From NCBI GenBank assembly GCA_029204225.1, contig CM055102.1, forward strand, positions 25,398,922 through 25,462,921: a DNA stretch of 64,000 nucleotides, given 5' to 3'. The translations under genes were made by a program, and so were the position numbers. The notes below the pieces were generated by a model. That model searched no databases, was not told where the DNA came from, and saw nothing but the letters and a program-made list of their open reading frames with translations. The first letter of the stretch is position 1; the number at the start of each line of letters is the position of its first letter. The DNA comes from Diphasiastrum complanatum. Taxonomy: Eukaryota; Streptophyta; Lycopodiopsida; Lycopodiales; Lycopodiaceae. Below, in pieces: positions 48,551-60,650 of the stretch.

Positions 48551-50330
48551 CTGTAGGGGCAAGCTCACACACCCTTCAGGTTTGGCGGGTGGTAGTTAGG
48601 CCGGTCGACCATTATTTTAAGTTGCGAGTACCAAAACTAGTGGAAACAAATATAACATAAAGTAACTTGCTATATTAAAACAAAGTTCTCAATATATTAT
48701 GAGCATATTATTATAATTTTTGATACTCCCTCTTAATAATAAGCTTATTCTGGCAAACATGTACCATAGACAAACAACTCTTTCAGTGTTTTTGTTGAGA
48801 GGCTTTGTCATGACGCAGCCACTTGTTCATTAGTAGTACAATAGAACAGCTCCACTTCATGAGTTGATCTTTTCATGAACAAAATGTTTCAATGTGCTTA
48901 GTGTGAGCACAAAACAATGACCTTTCTTTAACATATAACACTTGCAAAATAATGTTCAGCTTCGATACAAGATAATGTTGGTGGTCCTTTGCATTGCTTG
49001 CCCAATTGGCATCACAATATTCATTTAAGACAATTTTAAATGTTGAATATGCGGCTCCTTCATTGAAGCTTTGTCTAAGATAAATGCTTTGTTGCTCTCC
49101 AATGTGATTCCTTTGGACTTGACATGAATTAACTAATCACATTAATTGCTAAGAAACGTCAAGATGAGTGATAGTTAGATAAGATTTCTAACAAGTTGAT
49201 TAAATAGGACAAATTTTCATATGCAACAATAGAAGAACTTCCATTGGTGTAGATACAACCTTAAAGAAAAATTTGTAAATTGCTTCAATAGTTTTTTAGC
49301 GTAATGTGTTTGAGTGAGAAATGAACCACGTTGTTGAGGCCCAACTTTTAATTCCAAGACAAATTGAAGCTTGCCAAAGTCTTTCATATCAAACTCAAGA
49401 GAACTATTGGGTCTTATCCTATCGAGAAAGTGACGATGCTTCTAGTGATAATAGGTTATCCATACATGCAGTCGAAAGAATAACACCATCTTCATGCACA
49501 ATATAGAGATTAGCATCACATATACTTCTCAAGACAACAAATCTAATTTTTTTAACCATCAAGTAAAAACCAAACTCTTGGAAATTGTAATAGACCATAG
49601 AAAGTTTCAATAATCTTAGGAATCTTGCATAATATGCATTTATCATGATTAAGTGCTTTGACGATTTTTTGAGTAAGATAGACATGTTGCCCTAAAATAA
49701 ACTGAAGCACTTACAAATTGTTGTCGCAAAGAGAGCCTTGTGCAACCACCATAAAGTGATATTTATATCTTTAAAAAAATAATTATCTTTGTAAAATTCA
49801 CATTTCTAGTTTTGGTCCATTAGACAACACATAAAAAAGAGAACTTTTAGCAAGGTTGGGGACCAATAGATAATTCTTGATCTTGCCTCTTTGACCTGAA
49901 GGAAGTTCAATTTATATGTTGCCCAACTCCTATAGGCCTTGTGTGTTATCATCAACCAACTCTCCAACCAAATTGGTGGAATTAAGGGATTGCCTTTGAG
50001 AGTTGGTTTGAGATCAAATATAACATCCTCTCTCCCTTTCTCTCACAAGTGTAGCCACAAGCTTGATGCTACATTTATTTTCAATATACCTACCTTGTCC
50101 ACAATAGTAACATGGGCCTTTTTTTCTAGAACCATTTGAAAAAACATTAGATCCTCCATGAGAATTTTGAGAGCTAAATGGAAATTGAATATTATCACTT
50201 TGATTCTGGAAAGATTTGTATGAAGAATTTTGATTATTCCCCTTTCTCATCCTTTGTCCTGACCACATCCTCTTGAGTTGTTAGATTTTATGATAAGAGC
50301 TTGATCATCATTCTTTAAACCTTTGAATCG
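48551..50330 (-). mobile_element. Old Copia relic
   Basis: Minus strand. A gag zinc knuckle near 50100 (CYYCGQGRYIENKC) is followed by the distal part of reverse transcriptase and the region before RNase H, at about 48.8-49.7 kb. Translated words are still recognisable in mixed frames (QEFGFYLM, YIVHEDGVIL, then STPME-like sequence). It is heavily broken, much older than the neighbouring Copia at 50457. Confidence 0.65.
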
Positions 50331-50456
50331 AATCATTTTAACATGACAAAAGAGGCCTTTTACGCTCACATTTCTTTATCAAGAAAAAAAGAAAGAAAAC
50401 AACAATCAAAACTAATGCAATGTAACTTAGAACCTTCGTTGAAGGAGCCCACTGGC

Positions 50457-51137
50457 TGTTAAAAATTCACAATTCTAGCTTGACTAGTTTTGGTCATATG
50501 ACTTGTAAATAGTTAGATGGTCATGATGTGGCTTGTCACACGTGCCAAATAGCATAGGATTCCATTCATAAGGATGTTCTCAAGTAGACCTAAGTGTTAT
50601 AACCTTTGGAATGAGTCCAAATTATGCTTAGATACAAGGGAGAAAAAATAGGAGCTATTTTTGGTAATTTTTGCATTGTTGAGGGATCTCCAAGATTCCA
50701 ACCCTAACTTGGTAGGGATGAAAGATCCACCAAAATAGCATTAGGGATAGGTTTAGGGCTACTCATACCTGCCCAAAACCGTGATGGATCATGTATATAT
50801 AGGTGATGATATCTCACCAAAATCAATCAAGCAATTTCATGTTTTTTCTCTCATAATGGTGCAATTGCTCTCTATGTTCATAATTGTTTGAGTACTTGTG
50901 ATTACTAATGATTATAGGATTGAATGTAGGTCTGGTGTACAGTACTCAGACTGTGGGAGGCCGTACTTTCACACGTGTGAAGCCTTCTTCAAGGATTTGG
51001 GCCATTTAGTGAGGTTCAAGCATAGATTTTTGATGGATTTTGATGGTTCAACTTGTGCTAATCTTATGAAATCATAATCTATTGTTTCCCTCATCATTTC
51101 AAGTGTTTTAGGATCCTTATTTGCTGTAATTTTTACA
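50457..51137 (+). repeat. 5' LTR of the young Copia
   Basis: 681 bp, starting TGTTAAAAATTC and ending TTTTTACA. It contains a TATA-like ATGTATATATAGG near 50810, the likely promoter, and is over 99% identical to the 3' LTR. Confidence 0.95.
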
Positions 51138-54100
51138 TGGTATCAGAGCCTAAAGGCTAAAATGAGCTAAATCCTTGGTTTTCATTCAATTTGATCACAA
51201 TTTTTGATCTAAATCTTGTGTAGATTGGATCTTAGCATCTAGTATTGATTCTAGAACTCAAAGTGAGTCAAATACATTGGAGATTGGTGTTGTGTGACTT
51301 CATTTGCAGGTGTTTAGGTGTCTAAAACCAGAGGCAAAGTTGAATTCAATTCACATTACCAAGATAGCAAGTTTTGCTTGCTCCAAGCATTGATTTCTAA
51401 GCGAGTTTTGGAGGTGATTTCATAGAGGAGGCTTTCTAGCATTCAAGGAGAGGGAAGATCAGAGTTTTGGGGACTCTTCAAGGCTGTTCTAAGGTGTAGT
51501 AGGCACCTCCTAAAGTGATTTAGGTTCAGTCCAACCATTGCTTGACTTATGCACCAAATTAGATCAATTTTTCATCAATTTTGATCATTTTTTGCTTGTG
51601 ATTGGATAGTAGATTGTGTTGCATCCTCATTAAGTTCCATTTAGATCTTTTACAAGTGATTTTGGAAGTATATTAGGTTGCTGAAATTCACTCTTGATCA
51701 GATCATTTGGAAGCTTTAATGTTCTTTATAGAAAGAGGGGCAATTCTACTAGTATTGTCTACTTCAATCAAGCAAGTGCATTGTTTCTAGTATTCTATGA
51801 TTTGATTTTGTTAGAGATCATTCTTAGATCTTTATAGGAAGTCTATTACTGATCTTTTCAGGTCCCTAAGAAGTGGGATAAGGTAGACCTTCAATCAAAT
51901 CAATAGAAGTAACCTTCATTTGTGTCAAGTCCTTGATTAGGAGACTAGATGGCATCTATAAATGCATATCTTTTGGATACTAATGAAAGGCTCAACAAAA
52001 CTAACTATTCCATATGGAAAGTTAGAATGGAATCTATCATGATCATGCAAGATCTGATGGAAATTGTAAATGGTAAGGAGGGTGAACCTATTCATCCTCA
52101 AGAAAAAGCCAAATACATCAAGAGGTGCAATGTTGCACTACATTGCATAAAAATGAATGTTGCAAATGAACTCTTAAGAGAGGTAGGAGATTGCACTTCA
52201 GCTCAAGATGCTTGGGAGACTTTGCAAAAGGTCTATGAATCCAAGAACCAAACTAGAATGTTAGCTTTGAAGAATCAAATCTATAGAAGCTATCAAAAGA
52301 AAGGAGAGAGTGCACATACTTTTGTCCTAAGAGTAAAGGAATTGAACAAAGAGCTAGCCTTTATAGGTGACCCTATCAAGGATGAAGAGCTTGTTCAACT
52401 CATATTGAATGGACTAAGCTTTGAATTTGACAATTTGGTTCAGGGATATGCAATTATGGGTAAGCTACCCATACTTGAAGAACTCCAAGCCACACTCATG
52501 GCCGAGGAATCAAGAAGGAGCCAAATGCAAGAGAGGATGGATAGGCTTTCCATCCAAGGTGGATATGACCAAGCTCTCTTCACCAAAGGCAAAGGCAAGT
52601 CCAAAGGCAAAGGATCAACATTCAAGAAGTCTACAAAGCTTGAGGATCAAGAAGGACCCCCAAAGGCATCTCCATCAACCACCAAAGTCAAGAAGGACAA
52701 ATCAAAGGTGAAGTGCTACTATTGTAGCAAGATGGGGCATTATGCCTCGGAATGCTTCAAGAGGAAGCAAGATCAAAGCCAAGCCAACATGAGCAAAGAG
52801 GAGGAGGAGGAGAGTTCACATGAGGACTCTCTCATGATGTCCATATTTTCTTCAACAAGCTTCAAAGGAGAAGATCCTTGGTGGATTGACTCGGGTGCTA
52901 GTTCACACATGACTAGTAAAAGGGAGTTTTTCTCTTCTCTCTTATCTTATGATGGACCTATAAAGTCTATCTATACAGCAAATGATGAAGCTTGTAAGAT
53001 TGAAGGAGTTGGTAGCATTCCCCTTTGCTTAGGATCTTCCAAAAAGATCAACATAGAAGGTGTTTTGTACATTCCTACAATAACAAAGAATCTACTAAGT
53101 GTTGGCCAAATGGTAGACAATGGTTTCAATGTTGACTTTGCTTCAAATGAATGTTTCATCAAGAAGAAGGGTAAGATAGTGGCTAAGGGCACTAGACTTG
53201 GCAAACTTTATAAGCTGGATGCATTTGTGGATACTAATGTTGTCATGTTGGCCGAGAAGAGCAAGATATCTACCTTTACTTTATGGCACAAAAGACTTGG
53301 ACATGTCAACTCGGGTTCCATGGAGGCTATGATCAAGGAGGAGTATGCTTTAGGCCTACCAAGGTCTATTGGGAAGGAAGACAAGGTTTGTGAAGCTTGT
53401 GCCTTATCCAAGGCACATAAGAAGGTGTTTCCTAAATCCATCACAAAGTCATCTCATCCTCTTGAACTCATACACTCGGATGTGCACATTGCTAGCACCA
53501 AATCTAATGGAGGTTCATCCATGTTTTTAACCTTCATTGATGACTACTCAAGATATTGTTGGGTGTTCTTACTTTCCTTCAAGTCTCAAGTATTTGATAC
53601 TTTTGTAAAGTTCAAGTTGTTTGTGGAAAAGCATCATAATCATAGCATCAAGATTCTTAGAACTGACAATGGTGGAGAATTCATCTCCAATGAGTTCAAG
53701 GCCTTTTGTGAGGAGGAAGGGATCAAGAAAGAGACTTCTTGTCCTTACACTCCTCAACAAAATGGAGTTGCTGAAAGAAGGAATAGAACATTATGTGAAT
53801 GTTCTAAGGCTTTAAGATTAGATGCTTGTTTGCCCAAATCCTTTTGGGGTGAGTCTCTTGTATGTGCAAACTACTTGATGAATAGGGTGTCTTGCAAAGC
53901 AATTGAAGGCAAAACTCCTTATGAGATGTTGTATGGAAAGAAACCCAATCTTAATCACTTGAAAGTTTTTGGGTGTATATGTTATGTGCATGTGCCATTG
54001 GAAACAAGAACCAAGGAGGATCCATCTTCCACAAGAGGGATCATGCTTGGATATGCAAGCTCAAGCAAGGGCTACAAAGTCTATCTCCCATCCTTGAACA

Positions 54101-55931
54101 AATTTGTTGTTTCAAGGGATGTCATCTTTGATGAACATCATATGCATATGCTTGAAGAAGGCTCAAGTGCTCCAACAATCAAGAAGAAGATGGCCGAGGA
54201 GCAAGATCTTGGTTTTGAGGAGGAGCTCATGGAGGAGCAAGCACCAAACCCACCTATCACACCAAGGAGATCTTCAAGGGCAAAAGTGGAGCCATCAAGG
54301 CTCACATATCAAGGCAAAGGACAGCAAGTTGAGGGTATCTCATCCACTTCTTATGCTTTATCTAGTTTTGAAGAACCGTCTAATGTTGAAGATGCATTGA
54401 ACTCCAAAGAATGGTATAAAGCTATGTTGGATGAGTATGATGCCTTGATTGAGAATGAAACTTGGTTGCTTGTTGAGAGACCTCAAAGGAATGTAATAGG
54501 ATGCAAGTGGGTCTTCAAGCTTAAGTTGAATGCAAATGGGAGTGTTAACAAACATAAAGCAAGATTAGTTGCAAAAGGTTATGCTCAAGAGAGAGGGATA
54601 GACTATGAGGAAACTTTTGCACCCGTGGCCAAGATGGTCACAATAAGACTAATCATTGCACTTGCATCACATTTTGGATGGATTCTATGTCAAATGGATG
54701 TCTCTAATGCTTTCTTGAATGGTTTTTTGGAAGAGGATATCTATATGGAGCAGCCACAAGGGTTCATCAAGCATGGAATGGAGAACAAAGTATGCCATCT
54801 CCAAAGAAGCATCTATGGCTTGAAGCAAGCCTCGAGATCTTGGAATTCAAGACTACATTGCTATCTTATTTCACTTTCTTTTGTTCAAAGTGAATATGAT
54901 CCCACTCTTTACATTAAGTTTGATGATGTTGGTATTGTACTTTTACTCATTTATGTAGATGACATCATCATTAGTGGAAATAGTGTTGATGGTATTGAAA
55001 AAATCAAGATAGATCTATCCTTAGAGTTCAAGATGGTAGATCTAGGGTGTCTTCACTTAATCTTAGGCATAGAAGTACTTAGAGGGTCTGATTTTATCTT
55101 TATAAGTCAAGTAAACTATGCTCAAAGTCTTTTGAAGAAGTTTAAGATGGAAGTATGAAAAAGTGTTGACACACCAATGGAGCAAGATGTAAAAGTGCCA
55201 AATGAAGATGATGAAAGATCCTTCATGGACATCACTTTGTTTAGGCAACTTATAGGTTCCTTAATGTGGATCACTATAACTAGACCAGATCTTAGCTTTA
55301 GTGTATGTAGGTTGAGCCAATCCATGCAAAAGCCATTGAATATCCATTGGAAAAAGGCTAAGAGGATTCTAAGATACATCTCGGGTACATTGGATTTTGG
55401 GATTCTATATAGAGGAGATGTGATTAACCTTCATGCATTTAGTGATTCAGATTTTGCAGGGGACAAGAGGGATAGGAAATCAACAAGTGCCTATTCAACT
55501 TTCATAGGAGAAGGTGTGGTTTCATGGCTTTCAAAAAAGCAAGAAACTATATCTCTATCTTCAACCGAGGCCGAGTACAAAGCTTTGACAACCACTACAA
55601 AGGAGGTACTTTGGATCAAGAGATTATTGGTGGAACTAAAGATCATGGATTCAGAGGAGGCACCAATCATCTACAATGACAATATATCAGCCCAACACCT
55701 TGCATCTAACCCAATCTTCCATGCAAGATCTAAGCACATTGAGATATGCCATCACTTTGTGAGAGAAATGGTGCAAGCCAAGGAGATTGCTTTGGAGCAT
55801 GTTCCAAGCAATGAATGTGTAGCTGATCTACTTACTAAACCACTTCAAAAGACACCTTTTATGAAGTTCAGATCATCACTTGGAGTGATTAGTAAAGCAA
55901 TGATTGAACCAAGCTAGATAGTGAGGAGGAG

Positions 55932-56614
55932 TGTTAAAAATTCACAATTCTAGCTTGACTAGTTTTGGTCATATGACTTGTAAATAGTTAGATGGTCATG
56001 ATGTGGCTTGTCACACGTGCCAAATAGAATAGGATTCCATTCATAAGGATGTTCTCAAGTAGACCTAAGTGTTATAACCTTTGGAATGAGTCCAAATTAT
56101 GCTTAGATACAAGGGAGAAAAAATAGGAGCTATTTTTGGTAATTTTTGCATTGTTGAGGGATCTCCAAGATTCCAACCCTAACTTGGTAGGGATGAAAGA
56201 TCCACCAAAATTAGCATTAGGGATAGGTTTAGGGCTACTCATACCTGCCCAAAACCGTGATGGATCATGTATATATAGGTGATGATATCTCACCAAAATC
56301 AATCAAGCAATTTCATGTTTTTTCTCTCATAATGGTGCAATTGCTCTCTATGTTCATAATTGTTTGAGTACTTGTGATTACTAATGATTATAGGATTGAA
56401 TGTAGGTCTGGTGTATAGTACTCAGACTGTGGGAGGCCGTACTTTTCACACGTGTGAAGCCTTCTTCAAGGATTTGGGCCATTTAGTGAGGTTCAAGCAT
56501 AGATTTTTGATGGATTTTGATGGTTCAACTTGTTCTAATCTTATGAAATCATAATCTATTGTTTCCCTCATCATTTCAAGTGTTTTAGGATCCTTATTTG
56601 CTGTAATTTTTACA
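55932..56614 (+). repeat. 3' LTR of the young Copia
   Basis: 683 bp, with the same ends as the 5' LTR. By eye it differs from it by three substitutions and two 1-base indels. Confidence 0.95.
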
Positions 56615-56619
56615 CTAGC

Positions 56620-56830
56620 CCCCCAGCAATGGGCCAAGGTTAGGGTCCAAGCAACGAGTAGCCTCTTGTTAATAGAATAGAAATTTCTTTTTTGTTGTGC
56701 AATAGGTGTTGAGTAGGGTGCTAGCCCCAAGGATTTGAAAATCCTTTTTGTGTTCTCCTGGCTGGGTTAAGACTGCTCCAACTGCATACTTTGATGCGTC
56801 TGTATGCACGCTTGGGGCATGGATAGTTCC
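56620..56830 (-). mobile_element. Gypsy RNase H fragment
   Basis: The minus strand near 56700-56810 encodes VHTDASKYAVGAVLTQPGEH, the start of a Ty3/Gypsy RNase H. The young Copia is inserted at its left edge. Short fossil fragment. Confidence 0.7.
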
Positions 56831-57890
56831 CATGCAACAAGAAACCCTATTGTTAGAAGAAAATATTATATATATCTGTAAGATTCCAAATTCTTCTGAA
56901 AGAAGAGGCTAATTTGGCCATCCCTCTTTGCAAAAACGTTTGTGACAAATTTTAATGATTGTTATATGATGTTTTTCTTGAATGGTATGACTATTTAGAT
57001 TTCAAACAGTCTAAAAAGTTGTCCGTCTTGTTACTTTGATTTTCCAAAGTATATAACTTCTAATAGTAGGCCTCTATCTGAGCTAATTTAAAATGGACCA
57101 AAAATGACATACAATCCTTTTTTGTAAACTATTTAATTATTGCCTTTGATATTCCATATCTTGCAAACTGGACCTATGATGGAGACGCCATCAAAACCAA
57201 ATTTGGTCTAAATTCACAAGCTACATGTTGATGGCAATTTTGACATCTTTTGGGCACATCGAAGTTTTAGTCAATTTTCAACCCCTAGGTAGCCTTAAAC
57301 TAAAGCTTTGACACCTTTGGTTGCTAATAACTTCTCCGTAATGTGCCCAATCGTAGTGCTCCGGAAGGCAAAATTGCACTACTTTTTGCCCTCTACACAA
57401 TTATATTATGTTTAGATGGGGATTAAATCTCGAGTATGTGCATCAACTGTTAACTTTCTAATAGGATCTAGTGTATAGTGCAGATCACCACAAAAATCAC
57501 CATAGCTACACCTCTCAAGCTCTCATAGAAGACACATCAAAAGTTAATTGTAGTACAAAGGAAAATTGTACATATAGGTAACTTACAAACTGCATGCCCC
57601 TGACAGGTGTCCTAAAATTGGCCTACCACCTGCCAAACTAAGGTTGGGCCCAATATAGCCAAATTCGATCGACAAACTCGAGACATGCCCACGAATATAT
57701 CAAATATTGTAAAAATACTATACAACTGATTTTTCCTACGAATGGCTACTCAGCTAATCCAAGTAGCCGGTAGGTGATCGACTAGTATATCGATAGCGGT
57801 GGGTCACATCCCGATCACTACTGAAAAGCAATAAATCTAATTAACTTTACAATACTGCATTTCAAGCTTACATATAATACATCAGATCAT
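56831..57890. other. No gene seen
   Basis: AT-rich noncoding sequence between Gypsy pieces. No motif is recognised. Confidence 0.5.
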
Positions 57891-60650
57891 ATCTGATTCT
57901 TAATACTCTGTAACCATCGTTGGTGTGGTACTGAATGACATGAGTGTCGACATAGGGCTAAATTGCAACATTGGGCGCCTTGTGGGAAGGATTGGGCCTC
58001 GATTTAGAAATGATGCCTATTGCACCAAGGGCAGCCTTTCTAACCTGCACCTTGCACACTACTCCCTGATAGGTGATATAAAATTTGGCCTCGGACCCAT
58101 GTTGATAAACTCCATATAAATTTTATTTGGAAAAGCAATGGCGTGGATCTCCATCCTTTGAGCAGAGGCTCACCGAGGGTCAACCATTCCGCCACTCTGT
58201 CAGTGCTAGCCAAAGCCATGATGTCCGTTGAAGTTGGAACATCACATTGGATGATGGATCGGGGTGGAGAGAATTGTCGGAATCTGTAGAAGACATGATT
58301 ACAATAGGTAAAGTATGTAAACAAGTATATTAGATGGCTAGAGAGTGTGTCAAAAGGCTTGTAGAAAGTTTTCAGAAAGTTTGGCCGCGGGAAAAAATTG
58401 CAAGAGCTTCACTAGCACTAGTGAATAAAGAACTCGAATTTAGCCCTTATATAAGCAAATTTGGAGGGTCTATTAGACAAAGTGCTCATTTGGTTGATCA
58501 GTTCTAGAAAAAAATTGATAGACATGTTCAATACTGGGAAAATAGCTTTCAGAATGTTGGGTGAAGGTTCCTGGCCAATGGTGTAGCTCGACGAAGGTTC
58601 GTTGGATGTTGTGAAGGTTCAATAACTTCAACTTTCGCCTAGATACTGCATTTAATGACTTTTTTTTAGGTTTGCCCAACCTAATTTTGACATTCTGAAT
58701 CCATCTGTACAGTTGGCAAAGGTTCATAATGACTCCATCATACTCGACGAAGGTTCTTGAAGTAACATAACACTCGCTAGACTCAAGAACTGGTACTTCT
58801 TGTGCAATGCAAGCTTCACCCAACTTCATTTAGGTAGATCTGAGTAGGATTTATCATCTGGGAGCTCGACGAGGATTAATATGACTATTTGGATCAAAAT
58901 CTAGCCTTGATAGTGATTTTTTGGTCATTCTTTTTTCTCAAAAATTCAATTTTGAAAATACTTTTCATCATCTTTTTCTGATTAGATGACTTTTTTTCAC
59001 TTTTGCTCATCACTTTTTTGCTTTTTAATTTTTCAATTGTTATTGTCTTTTTAAAAAAAATAGAAAATAAGTAAACGAAACAATAAAATTTGCAAAATTT
59101 AAACAAAGATAAAAAAATCAGATTGTAAATCAGGTAGGAGGATCAAGCTCCCAAAACTTGTGTAATCGACTGCCATTCACCGGGGTATCAAATCTTTGGC
59201 CATCACTGCTCCATATAATAGAGTTTATTTGACTTTGTATGATCCTTCACGTATAAATTTCAATTTTTCCTCAATCAATTTTGTTTTATACACCAAGGCA
59301 AGATCTCCTTCCTTCAGATCCTTCTTATGTAACCGACAATTGTGCCATGCTTTACGATGAGCTTTTTCTGCTACTAGTGCATGATCTGTCATTAATATGG
59401 TTTCACATAATTTATGCAAACAAGCCTCATGATGGAGTTGCAAGGATTTAGCATCATCCAAACGTTCAATAGCTGCTATGTGTAAGGATGGAACTAAAAA
59501 TTCAAGCGACATCACAACATCTTGACTATAAACCAAATGAAATGGCGTATGATTAGTCCTAACTTTATAAGTTGTTCGAAATGCCCATAATGCAACATAT
59601 AACTTGTGTTTCCAATCTTATTGACTTGTCTCAACTATCTTGGTCATGATATTGCATGAAATATTGTTTGAAGATTCTGCTTGTCCATTATCCCTCAGAT
59701 AATACGGATGAATAACGATAAATTCTTCCATTAAACATTTGATCATTTCATTGACAAAATGGATACCCTGATCGCTCACGATCTCAACTGGGCAACCAAA
59801 TCGAACAATAATATTCTCACACAAAAATTTGGCAACAACTCGCACTATTCTTACCTCAACGCATTTGGTCATGTAGTTTGTTGCTACAATAACGTATCTA
59901 GCTTGAGTACCTCGTGCCGCAGGATAAATAGGACCAACATAATCAAGTTCCCATTTCTCAAATGGCACTTGTGCAAAAATTGGATGTAATGGCTCATAAT
60001 TCTGTTTCATAGGATGACGTGCACGTTGACAAACATCAAAGATTGAATATACTTTTTTGTATAAATTAGGCACTTCATGTGGTAAAATACATCTCCAAAG
60101 AATATCATCAGCTCCTCATTGATACAACTGTCCAATGATCAATTGATAAGGTTGTGCTTTTACAATCAATCTTTGTTGTTGAACTTTGGACAATGATTGA
60201 TTTGGTTGACCCATCATCAAATATTCAACAATGTCTGCTGCCCATTCAGGTACTGCTTCTACATAAAATAATGTAGCATCTGGTAGCTCATCATCAACTT
60301 CTGTATTAATTGGTGTTGTCTGAAACATGATCGACAAGATAATGTTCTTTACCCCTCCGAACCACAACTCGAAAATCGAACTCAGATAGTAAAAGTAACC
60401 ATCTTACAATGTGTTACGTATTGCATGTCTTGTTCACTAAATATAGCAAAAGCTGATGATCCATATAAAATACAAAATGTGTTGCCATTAGATAATGACA
60501 AAACTTCTTAACAGAGAAAACCATGACCAATGCTTCTCGCTCTGTGGTGAAACAGTTCACTTTAGCATCATTAAGTTTTCGGCTCACAAATCTAATAGGA
60601 AAGTCTTCTTTATATTCACATGGTTGCAACGATCCAGACAAGAGTAGCAA
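57891..60650 (-). mobile_element. Ty3/Gypsy fossil (Tat/Athila-like), RNase H to extra ORF
   Basis: Same family and strand as 1-3237. Right to left it shows RNase H (TEREALVMVFSVKKFCHYLM, FVFYMDHQLLLYLVNK at 60414-60650), a linker (EVDDELPDATLFYVEAVPEW), integrase (about 59.6-60.07 kb, VPFEKWELDYVGPIYP, CPVEIVSDQGIHF) and the integrase C-terminus (59225-59536). A spacer rich in GAAGGTT motifs follows (58.5-58.9 kb), then the start of the extra ORF (57.93-58.32 kb). It is interrupted on the right by a Copia, beyond which more of the element resumes at 63506. Broken with many breaks. Confidence 0.85.

Larger units (their letters stand above)
50457..56614 (+). mobile_element. Young, nearly whole Ty1/Copia element
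   Basis: It runs from LTR to LTR (50457-51137 and 55932-56614), flanked by 5-bp near-identical target duplications (CTGGC at 50452-50456, CTAGC at 56615-56619). The primer site is TGGTATCAGAGCC at 51138. The gag-pol frame opens at 51949. In order it shows gag (about 51.95-52.65 kb), a zinc knuckle CYYCSKMGHYASEC, protease WWIDSGASSHMT, GAG-pre-integrase LWHKRLGHVN, integrase LRTDNGGEFISNEF, reverse transcriptase QMDVSNAFLNGFLEEDIYM and YVDDIIISGN, and RNase H LSSTEAEYKALTTTT. A purine tract GTGAGGAGGAG precedes the 3' LTR. It looks nearly whole, with about one break. The LTRs differ by three substitutions and two single-base indels, so the insertion is recent. It sits in an older Gypsy RNase H fragment. 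Confidence 0.95.

Noticed and set aside
52421-54555. Several short frames overlapping the young Copia gag-pol
   Set aside because: They are out-of-frame or antisense shadows of the long gag-pol frame.
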